Origin: Bacteroides caecigallinarum
GTDB lineage: Bacteria > Bacteroidota > Bacteroidia > Bacteroidales > Bacteroidaceae
Length of the DNA stretch: 64,000 nucleotides
Assembly: GCF_016901995.1 (NCBI RefSeq)
Contig: NZ_JACJLE010000006.1
Location: 29,625 to 93,624, forward strand
Reading direction: 5' to 3'
The position numbers and the translations under genes were made by a program. How positions within the stretch are numbered: position 1 is the first letter of the stretch; every line of letters begins with the position of its first letter. Of this stretch, positions 46,010 through 54,927 are shown piece after piece. Under the pieces are notes generated by a model that ran no database searches, was not told the DNA's origin, and saw nothing but the letters and a program-made list of their open reading frames with translations.

Positions 46010-46276
46010 ATGCCTATGAAAGAAGAAAACAAAGGATGCCTTATACTTTTAGCCTTTCTAGCGGCTGGTATAGTATGCATATGTATCGGATTGGAATATG
46101 ACATTCACATTCTTTACGTATTAGGCTTCCTATTGCCGGCACAAAGTGGCAGAATATACAATCCGTTTAAAGGTAAAGACAAGAACTGGAGCCCCAGAAA
46201 GCAGATTATTATCTCATTGATTACGCTGCTGATTGCCGTTTCAGTATGTTTTATACTATACGGTAAATTGTGGTAA
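46010..46276 (+). CDS. Small membrane protein, first of a tandem pair
   Basis: The 88-residue product has three hydrophobic segments (about 10-28, 33-46 and 63-84) and ends ILYGKLW. I do not recognise a family. It begins 15 bases after purM and 13 before a second protein of the same type, and both end in a G-x-LW motif after the last helix, so they arose by duplication. An alternative ATG lies at 46016. Function unknown. Confidence 0.65.
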   Translation: MPMKEENKGCLILLAFLAAGIVCICIGLEYDIHILYVLGFLLPAQSGRIYNPFKGKDKNWSPRKQIIISLITLLIAVSVCFILYGKLW

Positions 46277-46289
46277 CAATTAAACAGTA

Positions 46290-46586
46290 ATGTTTATGAG
46301 TAACGATAGAAAAAACAATAAACAGTCATTGAAACTTGCAGTTTTAGCACTGCTTTTTGTAGCAAGTATAGCTATAATCGGATTAGGAGATTCTCAAAAC
46401 ATCTACTACATCAAAACATTAGGCTATATGACGGCCGGATTTTCGGGAGCTATATTTGCAAAATATTTTATTGATAATAGCAAGGAACCTATATTCAAAA
46501 ACTGGAAGGGTTTTATACTCCTAATCATTTCAATACTATTATTGGCTATACCTATAACATTGTTATTCGAAGGCAGATTGTGGTAA
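46290..46586 (+). CDS. Small membrane protein, second of a tandem pair
   Basis: The 98-residue product has three hydrophobic segments (about 15-33, 40-58 and 75-94) and ends LLFEGRLW, matching the ILYGKLW end of its upstream neighbour. An ATG at 46296 is the alternative start (MSNDRKNNK). It lies 23 bases before prfA, in the same direction. No function can be assigned; co-transcription with purM and prfA is likely. Confidence 0.65.
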   Translation: MFMSNDRKNNKQSLKLAVLALLFVASIAIIGLGDSQNIYYIKTLGYMTAGFSGAIFAKYFIDNSKEPIFKNWKGFILLIISILLLAIPITLLFEGRLW

Positions 46587-46609
46587 AAAAACAAAACAAA
46601 AAGATTTAA

Positions 46610-47719
46610 ATGGCGGAAAATAACACCATACTGGAAAAACTTGAAGGACTGGTATCACGTTTTGAGGAAGTATCTACACTGATTACTGACCCGAACGTGA
46701 TAGCAGACCAGAAAAGATATGTAAAACTTACAAAGGAATATAAGGAGCTGGGCGACATCATGAATGCACGCAAGGAATACCTGCAGTGCATCAACGGTCT
46801 GGAAGAGGCCAAAATGATGATGAACGAAAGCGACCCTGAAATGAAGGAAATGGCCCGCGAAGAGGCTGCGGCCTGCGAGGCACGCATTCCGGAACTGGAA
46901 GAGGAAATCAAACTTCTGCTTGTTCCTGCCGACCCTCAGGATGACCGCAATGCGATTCTTGAAATCCGTGGCGGTACGGGTGGCGACGAGGCGGCTATCT
47001 TTGCCGGCGACCTGTTCCGCATGTATTCTAAATACTGCGAAACAAAGGGCTGGCGACTTGAAGTATCAAGTGCTAACGAAGGTGCAGCTGGCGGTTTCAA
47101 GGAAATAATCTGCTCCGTAACGGGAGAAAAGGTTTACGGAACTCTGAAATACGAATCGGGAGTACACCGCGTGCAGCGAGTTCCTGCCACTGAGACTCAG
47201 GGACGTGTACACACATCGGCCGCATCGGTAGCCGTACTGCCTGAAGCTGAACCTTTCGATGTGGAAATCAATGAAGGCGAAATAAAATGGGATACATTCC
47301 GAAGCGGCGGTGCCGGAGGACAGAACGTAAATAAGGTGGAATCCGGAGTTCGTCTGCGCTATAACTGGAAGAACCCTAACACCGGAGTTGTGGAAGAAAT
47401 TCTTATTGAATGTACCGAAACACGCGACCAGCCAAAGAACAAGGAACGTGCGCTCTCGCGCCTGCGTACATTTATATACGATAAGGAGCATCAGAAGTAC
47501 ATCGACGATATAGCTTCGAAACGTAAGACTATGGTCAGCACCGGAGACCGTTCTGCTAAAATCCGTACCTATAACTATCCTCAGGGACGTATTACAGACC
47601 ACCGCATAAACTATACAATCTATAACCTCAGTGCATTCATGGACGGAGACATTCAGGACTGTATAGACCATCTGATTGTGGCTGAAAATGCTGAAAGACT
47701 GAAGGAAAGCGAACTTTAA
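46610..47719 (+). CDS. prfA: Peptide chain release factor 1
   Basis: The 369-residue factor recognises UAA and UAG and triggers hydrolysis of peptidyl-tRNA. It has the codon-recognition PAT tripeptide at 192-194 (VPATETQGRVHTS) and the catalytic GGQ at 236-238 (RSGGAGGQNVNK). An N-terminal helical domain (about 1-100) precedes these. The length is normal. The GGQ glutamine is the usual methylation target of PrmC, which is not in the window. Confidence 0.97.
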   Translation: MAENNTILEKLEGLVSRFEEVSTLITDPNVIADQKRYVKLTKEYKELGDIMNARKEYLQCINGLEEAKMMMNESDPEMKEMAREEAAACEARIPELEEEIKLLLVPADPQDDRNAILEIRGGTGGDEAAIFAGDLFRMYSKYCETKGWRLEVSSANEGAAGGFKEIICSVTGEKVYGTLKYESGVHRVQRVPATETQGRVHTSAASVAVLPEAEPFDVEINEGEIKWDTFRSGGAGGQNVNKVESGVRLRYNWKNPNTGVVEEILIECTETRDQPKNKERALSRLRTFIYDKEHQKYIDDIASKRKTMVSTGDRSAKIRTYNYPQGRITDHRINYTIYNLSAFMDGDIQDCIDHLIVAENAERLKESEL

Positions 47720-47801
47720 ACAAACAGGCTACAAGGCTTCAGTTACAAGTTAACAAGGCTCTCCAGCCGGATAGCAACCAAAGGTCAGAGATGCTGAACC
47801 T

Positions 47802-47833
47802 CGTCAACTTGTCAACTCGTCAACTTGTCAACT
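47802..47833. repeat. Perfect 16-bp tandem repeat before pyrF
   Basis: CGTCAACTTGTCAACT occurs twice in a row (47802-47817 and 47818-47833), and its halves resemble each other. It fills part of the 130-base gap between prfA and pyrF and is followed by the pyrF leader. Related CAAG/GTTAAC text at 47744-47756 is partly complementary and could fold back on it. Confidence 0.6.
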
Positions 47834-47849
47834 AACAAAAACAAAAGAT

Positions 47850-48674
47850 ATGAACAAACAACAGTTATTCGAAAACATCAAGAAGAAACAGTCATTCCTC
47901 TGCGTGGGACTTGACACTGACATCAAGAAAATTCCTGAACACCTTCTGAAAGAAGAAGATCCTATATTCGCCTTCAACAAGGCTATAATTGACGCAACAG
48001 CACCTTACTGTATCGCTTACAAACCAAATTTGGCTTTTTATGAAAGTATGGGTGTTAAGGGATGGATAGCATTCGAAAAGACAGTAGAATATATCAAGAC
48101 AAACTATCCTGACCAGTTCATCATAGCAGACGCTAAACGTGGTGACATCGGTAATACTTCGGCTATGTATGCACGTACATTCTTCGAAGAACTGAACATC
48201 GACTCTGTAACGGTAGCTCCATATATGGGCGAAGACAGTGTTACTCCGTTCCTTACTTACGAAGGCAAATGGGTAATCCTCCTTGCACTTACATCAAACA
48301 AGGGTTCACACGACTTCCAGCTCACAGCTGATACTGAAGGCGAACGTCTTTTCGAAAAAGTGTTGCGCAAGAGTCAGGAATGGGCTAACGACGAAAACAT
48401 GATGTACGTAGTCGGTGCTACTCAGGGACGCATGTTCGAAGATATCCGTAAGATTGTTCCTAACCACTTCCTTCTGGTTCCTGGTGTCGGAGCACAGGGT
48501 GGCTCACTGGAAGAAGTTTGCAAGTACGGTATGACTAAGGAATGCGGACTTATTGTAAATTCAAGCCGCGCAATCATCTATGCCGACAAGACTGAAAACT
48601 TTGCAAAAGTGGCAGGCGAAGAAGCACAGAAAGTACAACAACAGATGTCTGAACAACTAAAAGCAATCCTTTAA
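47850..48674 (+). CDS. pyrF: Orotidine 5'-phosphate decarboxylase
   Basis: The 274-residue enzyme decarboxylates OMP to UMP in pyrimidine synthesis. The catalytic loop [19 protein letters not shown] is the group 2 (PyrF type 2) pattern, and the length agrees with that group rather than with the shorter E. coli form. [18 protein letters not shown] near the N terminus and [16 protein letters not shown] near the C terminus are conserved phosphate-binding parts. It lies 130 bases after prfA with a repeat in between. Confidence 0.96.
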   Translation: MNKQQLFENIKKKQSFLCVGLDTDIKKIPEHLLKEEDPIFAFNKAIIDATAPYCIAYKPNLAFYESMGVKGWIAFEKTVEYIKTNYPDQFIIADAKRGDIGNTSAMYARTFFEELNIDSVTVAPYMGEDSVTPFLTYEGKWVILLALTSNKGSHDFQLTADTEGERLFEKVLRKSQEWANDENMMYVVGATQGRMFEDIRKIVPNHFLLVPGVGAQGGSLEEVCKYGMTKECGLIVNSSRAIIYADKTENFAKVAGEEAQKVQQQMSEQLKAIL

Positions 48675-49055
48675 TTGATTTTAAAAGCAATAGTTTCAGA
48701 TTAAACTTTCTTAAATTTAGCTGAAATATATATTTTGATACTTTGCTTGGATTACTATCCGAAATGACTTGTATTTTTCATAATAATGTCATGGGAATGC
48801 CAAACAATATTATCTTAATTCCGAATAAATTCAGCAGATAAAACAGTTATATCATCCTCACAAAAGGCTGATATAACTGTTTTTTTGTTGAAATCGCCCT
48901 ATTTATATGAGTAAAGATGCAAATATTTTGCTTTTTTCTCTGATATATAAAAAAAAAACACGTAATTTGCATAAATAAGTAATCGAACTTACTTTACGTT
49001 TATTAAGGGTAAAAAAAACAATTAAACAAAACAAAAGGAACAAAAGGTAATAATT
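48675..49055. other. 381-base gap between pyrF and lpxD
   Basis: The gap holds a terminator (48841-48886) and otherwise AT-rich sequence without coding signal. The lpxD promoter is not clear; TAATTTG at 48963-48969 is one base short of the -7 consensus. Confidence 0.5.
48841..48886 (+). terminator. Intrinsic terminator between pyrF and lpxD
   Basis: AAACAGTTATATCA (48841-48854) pairs perfectly with TGATATAACTGTTT (48869-48882) and is followed by a T run. It ends the purM-prfA-pyrF run at some distance (166 bases) from pyrF. Confidence 0.85.
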
Positions 49056-50096
49056 ATGGAGTTCTCAGCTAAACAAATTGCAGAATTTATCCAAGGAATT
49101 ATCGTAGGCGACGAAAATGCGACAGTACACACTTTTGCGAAAATAGAAGAAGGTGTACCGGGGGCATTATCGTTTCTGGCAAATCCCAAATATACAAATT
49201 TCATATACGAAACGCAGTCATCAATAGTTCTGGTGAACAAGGACTTTACTCCTGAACATGAAGTAAAAGCAACACTCATAAAAGTTGACAACGCATATGA
49301 AAGTTTGGCCAGACTTATGACATTATATGAAATGAGCCAGCCAAAGAAGACCGGGATTGACCCGCTAGCCTTTATTTCGGATAAAGCAAAGATTGGAGAC
49401 GGCTGTTATGTAGGTCCTTTTGCATGCATAGAAGAAGGAGCTGTTATTGGAAACAATGTCTATATTCATCCACACGTAACTGTTGGTAGCAATGCAAAAA
49501 TAGGTAACAACTGCATTCTCTATCCGCACGTCACAATCTATCACGATTGCCGCATAGGTAACAATTGCATTCTGCATGCAGGAGCTGTAATCGGTGCTGA
49601 CGGTTTCGGATTCGCACCTTCACCTGAAGGATATGAAAAAATTCCACAGATTGGTATTGTTATATTGGAAGATGATGTTGAAATTGGCGCCAATACATGT
49701 ATAGACCGTGCTACAATGGGAGCGACTATAATTCACAAAGGTGTCAAACTTGACAACATGGTTCAGATTGCCCATAACGTAGAGGTTGGCAGCAACACCG
49801 TAATGGCATCGCAGGTAGGTATTGCCGGTTCTGCAAAAATAGGCGAATGGTGTATGTTCGGCGGACAGGTCGGAGTGGCAGGTCATATAAAAGTAGGCAA
49901 CAAAGTCACTGTAGGAGCACAGTCCGGAATACCTGGAAACACCAAATCGGATATAGCTATTATGGGTTATCCTGCCATAGACCACAAACAGTTTGCCCGT
50001 TCGGCTATCATTTATAAGAAACTGCCGGACATGTATGCAGAAATAGGCAAGCTGCAGAAAGAATTAGAAGAATTGAAAAAACAAATAAACAAATAA
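49056..50096 (+). CDS. lpxD: UDP-3-O-(3-hydroxyacyl)glucosamine N-acyltransferase
   Basis: The 346-residue enzyme adds the N-linked acyl chain in lipid A synthesis. An N-terminal uridine-binding domain (about 1-100, with [12 protein letters not shown]) is followed by a left-handed beta-helix of hexapeptide repeats (about 105-310). The likely catalytic His lies in the [16 protein letters not shown] segment (near 240). A C-terminal helix (about 322-346) completes it. It is the first gene of the lpxD-lpxC/fabZ-lpxA block; the next gene starts 6 bases downstream. Confidence 0.96.
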   Translation: MEFSAKQIAEFIQGIIVGDENATVHTFAKIEEGVPGALSFLANPKYTNFIYETQSSIVLVNKDFTPEHEVKATLIKVDNAYESLARLMTLYEMSQPKKTGIDPLAFISDKAKIGDGCYVGPFACIEEGAVIGNNVYIHPHVTVGSNAKIGNNCILYPHVTIYHDCRIGNNCILHAGAVIGADGFGFAPSPEGYEKIPQIGIVILEDDVEIGANTCIDRATMGATIIHKGVKLDNMVQIAHNVEVGSNTVMASQVGIAGSAKIGEWCMFGGQVGVAGHIKVGNKVTVGAQSGIPGNTKSDIAIMGYPAIDHKQFARSAIIYKKLPDMYAEIGKLQKELEELKKQINK

Positions 50097-50102
50097 TAGC
50101 CC

Positions 50103-51488
50103 ATGTTGAAACAACAGACTTTAAAAGGTAGCTTTTCACTGAACGGAAAAGGACTTCACACTGGAGTTAAACTGACAGTGACATTTAATCCGGCTCCGGA
50201 ACATCACGGGTATAAAATCCAACGTATTGATCTTGACGATCAACCTATTATAGACGCTGTGGCCGAGAATGTGATAGACACTACTCGCGGTACAGTGTTA
50301 TCAAAAAACAATGTAAAAGTAAGCACAGTAGAACACGCATTGGCAGCATTGTATGCTGCAGGAATTGACAACTGTCTGATACAAGTAGATGGACCTGAAT
50401 TCCCTATACTTGACGGAAGCGCAAAAGCATATGTGGAATGCATAGAAAGAGTAGGCATAGAAGAACAGTCTGCTCCAAAGGATTACTATATAATAAAATC
50501 AAAAATAGAATTCCGCGACGAAGCTACTGGCTCATGTATCACTGTATTGCCTGACGACAGATTCAGCATCAATACGCTTATATCATACGATTCACACATT
50601 CTGACAAACCAGTTTGCCACACTTGAAAATATGGCAGACTTCCCTACAGAAATAGCATCTGCACGTACATTTGTTTTCGTCCGCGAAATCGAACCTCTGC
50701 TAAATGCAGGGCTCATTAAGGGAGGCGACCTGGACAATGCAATCGTAATATACGAAAAGCAGATGACACAGGAAAACTTCGACAAGTTGGCCGATGTAAT
50801 GAAAGTTCCTCATATGGATGCAAGCCATTTGGGTTACATCAACCATATACCTTTGGTATGGCCTAACGAACCTGCAAGACACAAGCTTCTCGACATAATA
50901 GGCGACCTTGCATTGATAGGCAAACCTATAAAGGGACGCATCATCGCCACAAGACCGGGACATACCATCAACAACAAGTTTGCAAGACAGTTGCGCAAGG
51001 AAATACGTATGCATGAAATACAGGCTCCTATATACAACTGTAATGAAGAACCGTTGATGGACGTTAACCGCATACGCGAGTTATTGCCACACAGATATCC
51101 GTTCCAATTGGTTGACAAGGTTATAGCAATGGGAGCAAACTATATCGTGGGGGTAAAGAACGTTACATCAAACGAACCGTTCTTCCAAGGACACTTCCCA
51201 CAGGAACCGGTGATGCCGGGAGTTCTGCAGATAGAAGCTATGGCACAGGTGGGAGGACTTCTGGTTCTTAACTCAGTAGATGATCCTGAAAAATATTCTA
51301 CATATTTCATGAAGATTGACAATGTGAAATTCCGTCAGAAGGTAGTGCCGGGCGACACTCTTATATTCAGAGTAGAACTTATGGCTCCTATCAGAAGAGG
51401 GGTTTCTACAATGAAAGGATATGTATTCGTAGGAGAAAAGATTGTCTGTGAAGCAGAATTCATGGCTCAAATTGTAAAAAACAAATAA
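50103..51488 (+). CDS. lpxC-fabZ: Bifunctional LpxC deacetylase / FabZ dehydratase
   Basis: The 461-residue fusion is typical of Bacteroidetes. Residues 1 to about 300 are LpxC, the zinc enzyme that deacetylates UDP-3-O-acyl-GlcNAc. TVEHALAAL carries one His ligand and ARHKLLDIIGDLAL the other ligands. Residues about 315-461 are FabZ, with the active-site His in LLPHRYPFQLVDKV and Glu in PGVLQIEAMAQ. The fusion ties lipid A commitment to the supply of 3-hydroxyacyl-ACP, whose fate FabZ controls. It begins 6 bases after lpxD and ends 7 bases before the chosen lpxA start. Confidence 0.97.
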   Translation: MLKQQTLKGSFSLNGKGLHTGVKLTVTFNPAPEHHGYKIQRIDLDDQPIIDAVAENVIDTTRGTVLSKNNVKVSTVEHALAALYAAGIDNCLIQVDGPEFPILDGSAKAYVECIERVGIEEQSAPKDYYIIKSKIEFRDEATGSCITVLPDDRFSINTLISYDSHILTNQFATLENMADFPTEIASARTFVFVREIEPLLNAGLIKGGDLDNAIVIYEKQMTQENFDKLADVMKVPHMDASHLGYINHIPLVWPNEPARHKLLDIIGDLALIGKPIKGRIIATRPGHTINNKFARQLRKEIRMHEIQAPIYNCNEEPLMDVNRIRELLPHRYPFQLVDKVIAMGANYIVGVKNVTSNEPFFQGHFPQEPVMPGVLQIEAMAQVGGLLVLNSVDDPEKYSTYFMKIDNVKFRQKVVPGDTLIFRVELMAPIRRGVSTMKGYVFVGEKIVCEAEFMAQIVKNK

Positions 51489-51495
51489 AGTGAAT

Positions 51496-52263
51496 ATGAT
51501 AAGTCCATTAGCATACATACATCCGGAAGCACAAATAGGACAGAACGTAGAAATCGGACCATTTGTGTATATTGACAAAAACGTGATTATAGGTGACAAC
51601 AACACCATAATGCCAAATGCAAACATCCTTTACGGCTCACGCATTGGCAATAACAACAGAATATTCCCCGGAGCTGTTATTGGAGCAATCCCTCAGGACT
51701 TGAAGTTCAAGGGAGAGGAAACTACAGCCGAGATAGGTGACAACAATACCATAAGGGAAAATGTTACCATTAACAGAGGTACTGCCGCAAAGGGAAAGAC
51801 AATAGTAGGAAGCAATAACCTGCTTATGGAAGGTGTTCACGTTGCACACGACGCTATAATCGGAAACGGATGTATTATCGGAAACTCTACAAAATTCGCC
51901 GGAGAAATAATAATCGACGATTATTCAATAATAAGTGCGAGCGTGCTCATGCATCAATTCTGTAGAGTGGGCGGTTATGGAATGATTCAGGGAGGAAGCC
52001 GCTTCAGCAAGGATATACCACCTTTCATTATAGCCGGAAGAGACCCTATCGCATACTGCGGAATCAACATCGTCGGACTGAGAAGACGCGGTTTCTCAAA
52101 CGAACTGATAGAAAATATACATAATGCATACCGCATAATATACAATAGCGGAAAGAATACTGCAGAAGCTCTTGAACAAGTGAAACAAGATGTTCCTATG
52201 AGTCCGGAGATAGAATATATAATCTCCTTCATAGAAAATTCACAAAGAGGTATAATAAGATAA
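51496..52263 (+). CDS. lpxA: UDP-GlcNAc acyltransferase
   Basis: The 255-residue enzyme carries out the first lipid A step. The ATG at 51496 (MISPLAYIHPEAQIG) is chosen; a GTG two codons upstream at 51490 is unlikely as relatives begin with MISPLA. Hexapeptide repeats (about 5-180) form the beta-helix. The catalytic His lies in LLMEGVHVAHDAIIGN (near 120) and the C-terminal helical part (about 190-255) is present. It ends the lpxD-lpxC/fabZ-lpxA block. Confidence 0.95.
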   Translation: MISPLAYIHPEAQIGQNVEIGPFVYIDKNVIIGDNNTIMPNANILYGSRIGNNNRIFPGAVIGAIPQDLKFKGEETTAEIGDNNTIRENVTINRGTAAKGKTIVGSNNLLMEGVHVAHDAIIGNGCIIGNSTKFAGEIIIDDYSIISASVLMHQFCRVGGYGMIQGGSRFSKDIPPFIIAGRDPIAYCGINIVGLRRRGFSNELIENIHNAYRIIYNSGKNTAEALEQVKQDVPMSPEIEYIISFIENSQRGIIR

Positions 52264-52309
52264 TCATTTTTTGTATATTTACAAAACAAAGATTTAAAAC
52301 TAAACAAAG

Positions 52310-52861
52310 ATGGTTTACAAATTCAGACTCATATCAGACGAAGTCGATAATTTCTTGAGAGAAATAAAAATCGATTCAGACGCTTCATTCTACGACTTGC
52401 ATGAAGCTATACTAAAGTGTACAGGTTATAAAGATGACCAGATGACTTCTTTCTTTATATGTGATGACGACTGGGAGAAAGAAACAGAAATCACCCTTGA
52501 AGATATGGGCACTAGCAGTTCTGACGAGGACATTTACATAATGAAAGATACTCCGCTGAGCGAACTGTTGGAAGACGAAAAGCAAAAGCTGATTTACGTT
52601 TTCGATCCGCTGGCTGAAAGAATCTTCTTCATCGAACTTTCTGAAATAATAACAGGACAGGATCTTGAACATGCCATATGCTCACGCAAGGAAGGTGAAG
52701 CTCCACAACAGACAATAGACTTCGACGAACAGCTAAACACAAGCCAGTCGCTTGACTTGGGAGAAAACTTCTATGGAGACGAAGACTATGACATGGAAGA
52801 TTTCGACATGGAAGGTTTCGGTATGAGTGAAGGTAACCCATACGAAGAAGACAAATATTAA
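52310..52861 (+). CDS. PRiA4-ORF3-like protein with acidic tail
   Basis: The 183-residue protein matches the pRiA4b ORF-3 / IS1096 passenger domain (about 1-120), with YKFRLISDEVDNFLREIKI and SFYDLHEAILKCTGYKDD. The last 45 or so residues are strongly acidic with repeats such as DYDMEDFDMEGFGM. No transposase is nearby, so this is a stable chromosomal member, found between lpxA and miaA. Cytoplasmic; function unknown. Followed by a terminator. Confidence 0.85.
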   Translation: MVYKFRLISDEVDNFLREIKIDSDASFYDLHEAILKCTGYKDDQMTSFFICDDDWEKETEITLEDMGTSSSDEDIYIMKDTPLSELLEDEKQKLIYVFDPLAERIFFIELSEIITGQDLEHAICSRKEGEAPQQTIDFDEQLNTSQSLDLGENFYGDEDYDMEDFDMEGFGMSEGNPYEEDKY

Positions 52862-52882
52862 TTATAATACCGATACTTAATA

Positions 52883-52940
52883 AAAGCGAAGAATACGGCT
52901 TCAACTAATGGTTGATATTCCGCATTCTTCGCTTTCTTAA
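52883..52940 (+). terminator. Terminator after the PRiA4-like gene
   Basis: AAAGCGAAGAAT (52883-52894) pairs perfectly with ATTCTTCGCTTT (52924-52935). The loop is long (29 bases) and the tail is weakly T-rich. It lies 21 bases after the stop codon. Confidence 0.7.
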
Positions 52941-52952
52941 TTTATATATCTG

Positions 52953-53858
52953 ATGGACAACAAAAAAACTCTCATAGTACTCATAGGACCAACCGGCGTA
53001 GGAAAAACTGACCTTAGTATAAAAATAGCAGATAAATATGGCTCGCCTATAATCTCTGCCGATTCAAGGCAATTATACTCCGACTTGAAGATTGGTACTG
53101 CAGCCCCGACGGAAGAATATCTGAAAAGGGTGAAACACTATTTCGTAGGTACACTGAAACTGACGGATTACTACAGCGCAGCACAATATGAGAGTGAGGT
53201 CATCAGCCTTTTGGAAGAACTCTTCAAGAGAAACAATACCATTCTTCTGACAGGCGGCTCCATGATGTATATAGATGCTATATGTAAAGGAATAGACGAC
53301 ATACCAACTGTTGACAGCGAGACAAGGCTGATGATGATGGAGAAGTATGAAAAAGAAGGTCTGGACAGATTATGTGCCGAACTGAAACTGTTGGATCCTG
53401 AATACTACTCGACAGTTGACTTAAAAAATCCCAAAAGGGTGATACACGCTCTGGAGATATGTTATATGACCGGAAAAACATATACTTCATTCAGAACTGG
53501 AAACAAAAAACAGAGACCGTTTGATATCATAAAAATCGGATTATGCAGGGACAGGGAAGAACTGTATGAACGCATCAACAAAAGGGTTGACATCATGATT
53601 AAAGAAGGTCTTGTGGATGAAGTCAAGTCGGTGTATGAATACAGAAACCTAAATTCACTTAACACGGTAGGATACAAAGAAATAATCCAATACCTTGAAG
53701 GTAACTGTACACTTGAATTTGCTATAGAAAAAATAAAACAGAATTCGCGTATTTACTCCCGAAAGCAGATGACATGGTTTAAACGAGATAATGATATAAC
53801 ATGGTTCCATCCTGACAAGGAAGAGGAAATAATGGAATTCATAGAATCAAAATTATAA
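52953..53858 (+). CDS. miaA: tRNA dimethylallyltransferase
   Basis: The 301-residue enzyme adds the isopentenyl group to A37 of tRNAs that read UNN codons. The P-loop [15 protein letters not shown] starts the protein, followed by [17 protein letters not shown] and [12 protein letters not shown], which hold the substrate-binding residues. The later part has [13 protein letters not shown] and the C-terminal [19 protein letters not shown]. It converges with the glycosyltransferase gene with only 16 bases between stops; an all-AT stem (53852-53875) spans both ends. Confidence 0.96.
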   Translation: MDNKKTLIVLIGPTGVGKTDLSIKIADKYGSPIISADSRQLYSDLKIGTAAPTEEYLKRVKHYFVGTLKLTDYYSAAQYESEVISLLEELFKRNNTILLTGGSMMYIDAICKGIDDIPTVDSETRLMMMEKYEKEGLDRLCAELKLLDPEYYSTVDLKNPKRVIHALEICYMTGKTYTSFRTGNKKQRPFDIIKIGLCRDREELYERINKRVDIMIKEGLVDEVKSVYEYRNLNSLNTVGYKEIIQYLEGNCTLEFAIEKIKQNSRIYSRKQMTWFKRDNDITWFHPDKEEEIMEFIESKL

Positions 53859-53874
53859 TAACACTGCGTTATAA

Positions 53875-54897
53875 TTATCGTGCAAGTTCGGTATAAGTCT
53901 TCTTGCCTGAAAGCTTACATCTGAAAATAATGGAAAAATTATATCTGTATTTTATTTTTCCAACAGTAGCCTCCTTAAGATTGCACTGGCGCGATGACTG
54001 GAATTCATCACGGAGTTTCAAATAATCTTGTCTGGCTTTTATGACTGCTTTAGCATTAGCAAAATCACACTTCAACACGAAGAATAAGGCAGCCATATAA
54101 TCCAGGGCGCAACGCACGCGCATTACACTTTTCAACTCATGTGAAGGAAGATTTTTATACAACATCAGCAGGTTGTTGCGGAAATTAAGATAAGTCTTGC
54201 GCGGATTCTCTTTCTTGAGTGTTGCACCACCTACATGATAGACAGTACTTGACGGCACACAAACCACTCTATATCCCCTACTGAGGAAACGCCAGCACAA
54301 ATCTATTTCTTCCATATGGGCAAAGAACTTTCCGTCAAGCCCTCCTACCGACTTGTACAAATTACGTCTGACAAACATTGCAGCACCTGAAGCCCAGAAT
54401 ATATCAATTATATCGTTATACTGACCATTATCCGCCTCTACTGTGTCAAAGACTCTTCCTCTGCAAAACGGATAACCATATTTATCAATAAAGCCTCCTG
54501 AAGCTCCCGCATACTCGAATAGCTCTTTATTACGATAGCTTAATATTTTAGGCTGACAGGCGGCAACTTCAGGATTTTCATCCATATACTCCAGTATAGG
54601 TTCAATCCAACAGTCGGTTACCTCTACATCACTATTAAGAAGAACTACATACTCCGTATCAACAAAATCCATCACCTTGTTATATCCTTCTGCAAAGCCA
54701 TAGTTTTCACTAAGACGTATCAATCTTACCGTTGGGAATTCAGATTGCAATATTTCTACTGAATTATCGGTAGAGCCGTTGTCGGCAACACATACGTCGG
54801 CCAACAACGGATTAGTATTCTCAATGACTGAAGGCAGAAATTTACGTAACATTTCCGCCCCGTTCCAATTCAATATAACAACAGAAACTTTCTTCAT
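53875..54897 (-). CDS. Family 2 glycosyltransferase
   Basis: The 340-residue protein has a GT-A fold (about 1-240) with VSVVILNWNGAEMLRKFLPS at the N terminus, the ADNGSTDNSVE segment and the DxD-like LNSDVEVTD. The HMEEIDLCWRFLSRGYRV motif is typical of rhamnosyl/glycosyltransferases that build surface polysaccharides. A hydrophobic stretch near 270-285 may touch the membrane. It follows mtaB by 30 bases in the same direction and is probably co-transcribed. The sugar and acceptor are unknown. Confidence 0.88.
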   Translation of the reverse strand: MKKVSVVILNWNGAEMLRKFLPSVIENTNPLLADVCVADNGSTDNSVEILQSEFPTVRLIRLSENYGFAEGYNKVMDFVDTEYVVLLNSDVEVTDCWIEPILEYMDENPEVAACQPKILSYRNKELFEYAGASGGFIDKYGYPFCRGRVFDTVEADNGQYNDIIDIFWASGAAMFVRRNLYKSVGGLDGKFFAHMEEIDLCWRFLSRGYRVVCVPSSTVYHVGGATLKKENPRKTYLNFRNNLLMLYKNLPSHELKSVMRVRCALDYMAALFFVLKCDFANAKAVIKARQDYLKLRDEFQSSRQCNLKEATVGKIKYRYNFSIIFRCKLSGKKTYTELAR

Positions 54898-54927
54898 ACA
54901 GATATGTATTTATTCTCCTGAAATCTT

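Noticed and set aside
51490..51495. GTG start for lpxA
   Set aside because: LpxA proteins of the group begin MISPLA, which matches the ATG at 51496.
52310..52861. Insertion sequence suggested by the IS1096 passenger-like protein
   Set aside because: No transposase, inverted ends or target duplication are visible; the gene sits in a conserved-looking chromosomal order with lpxA and miaA.
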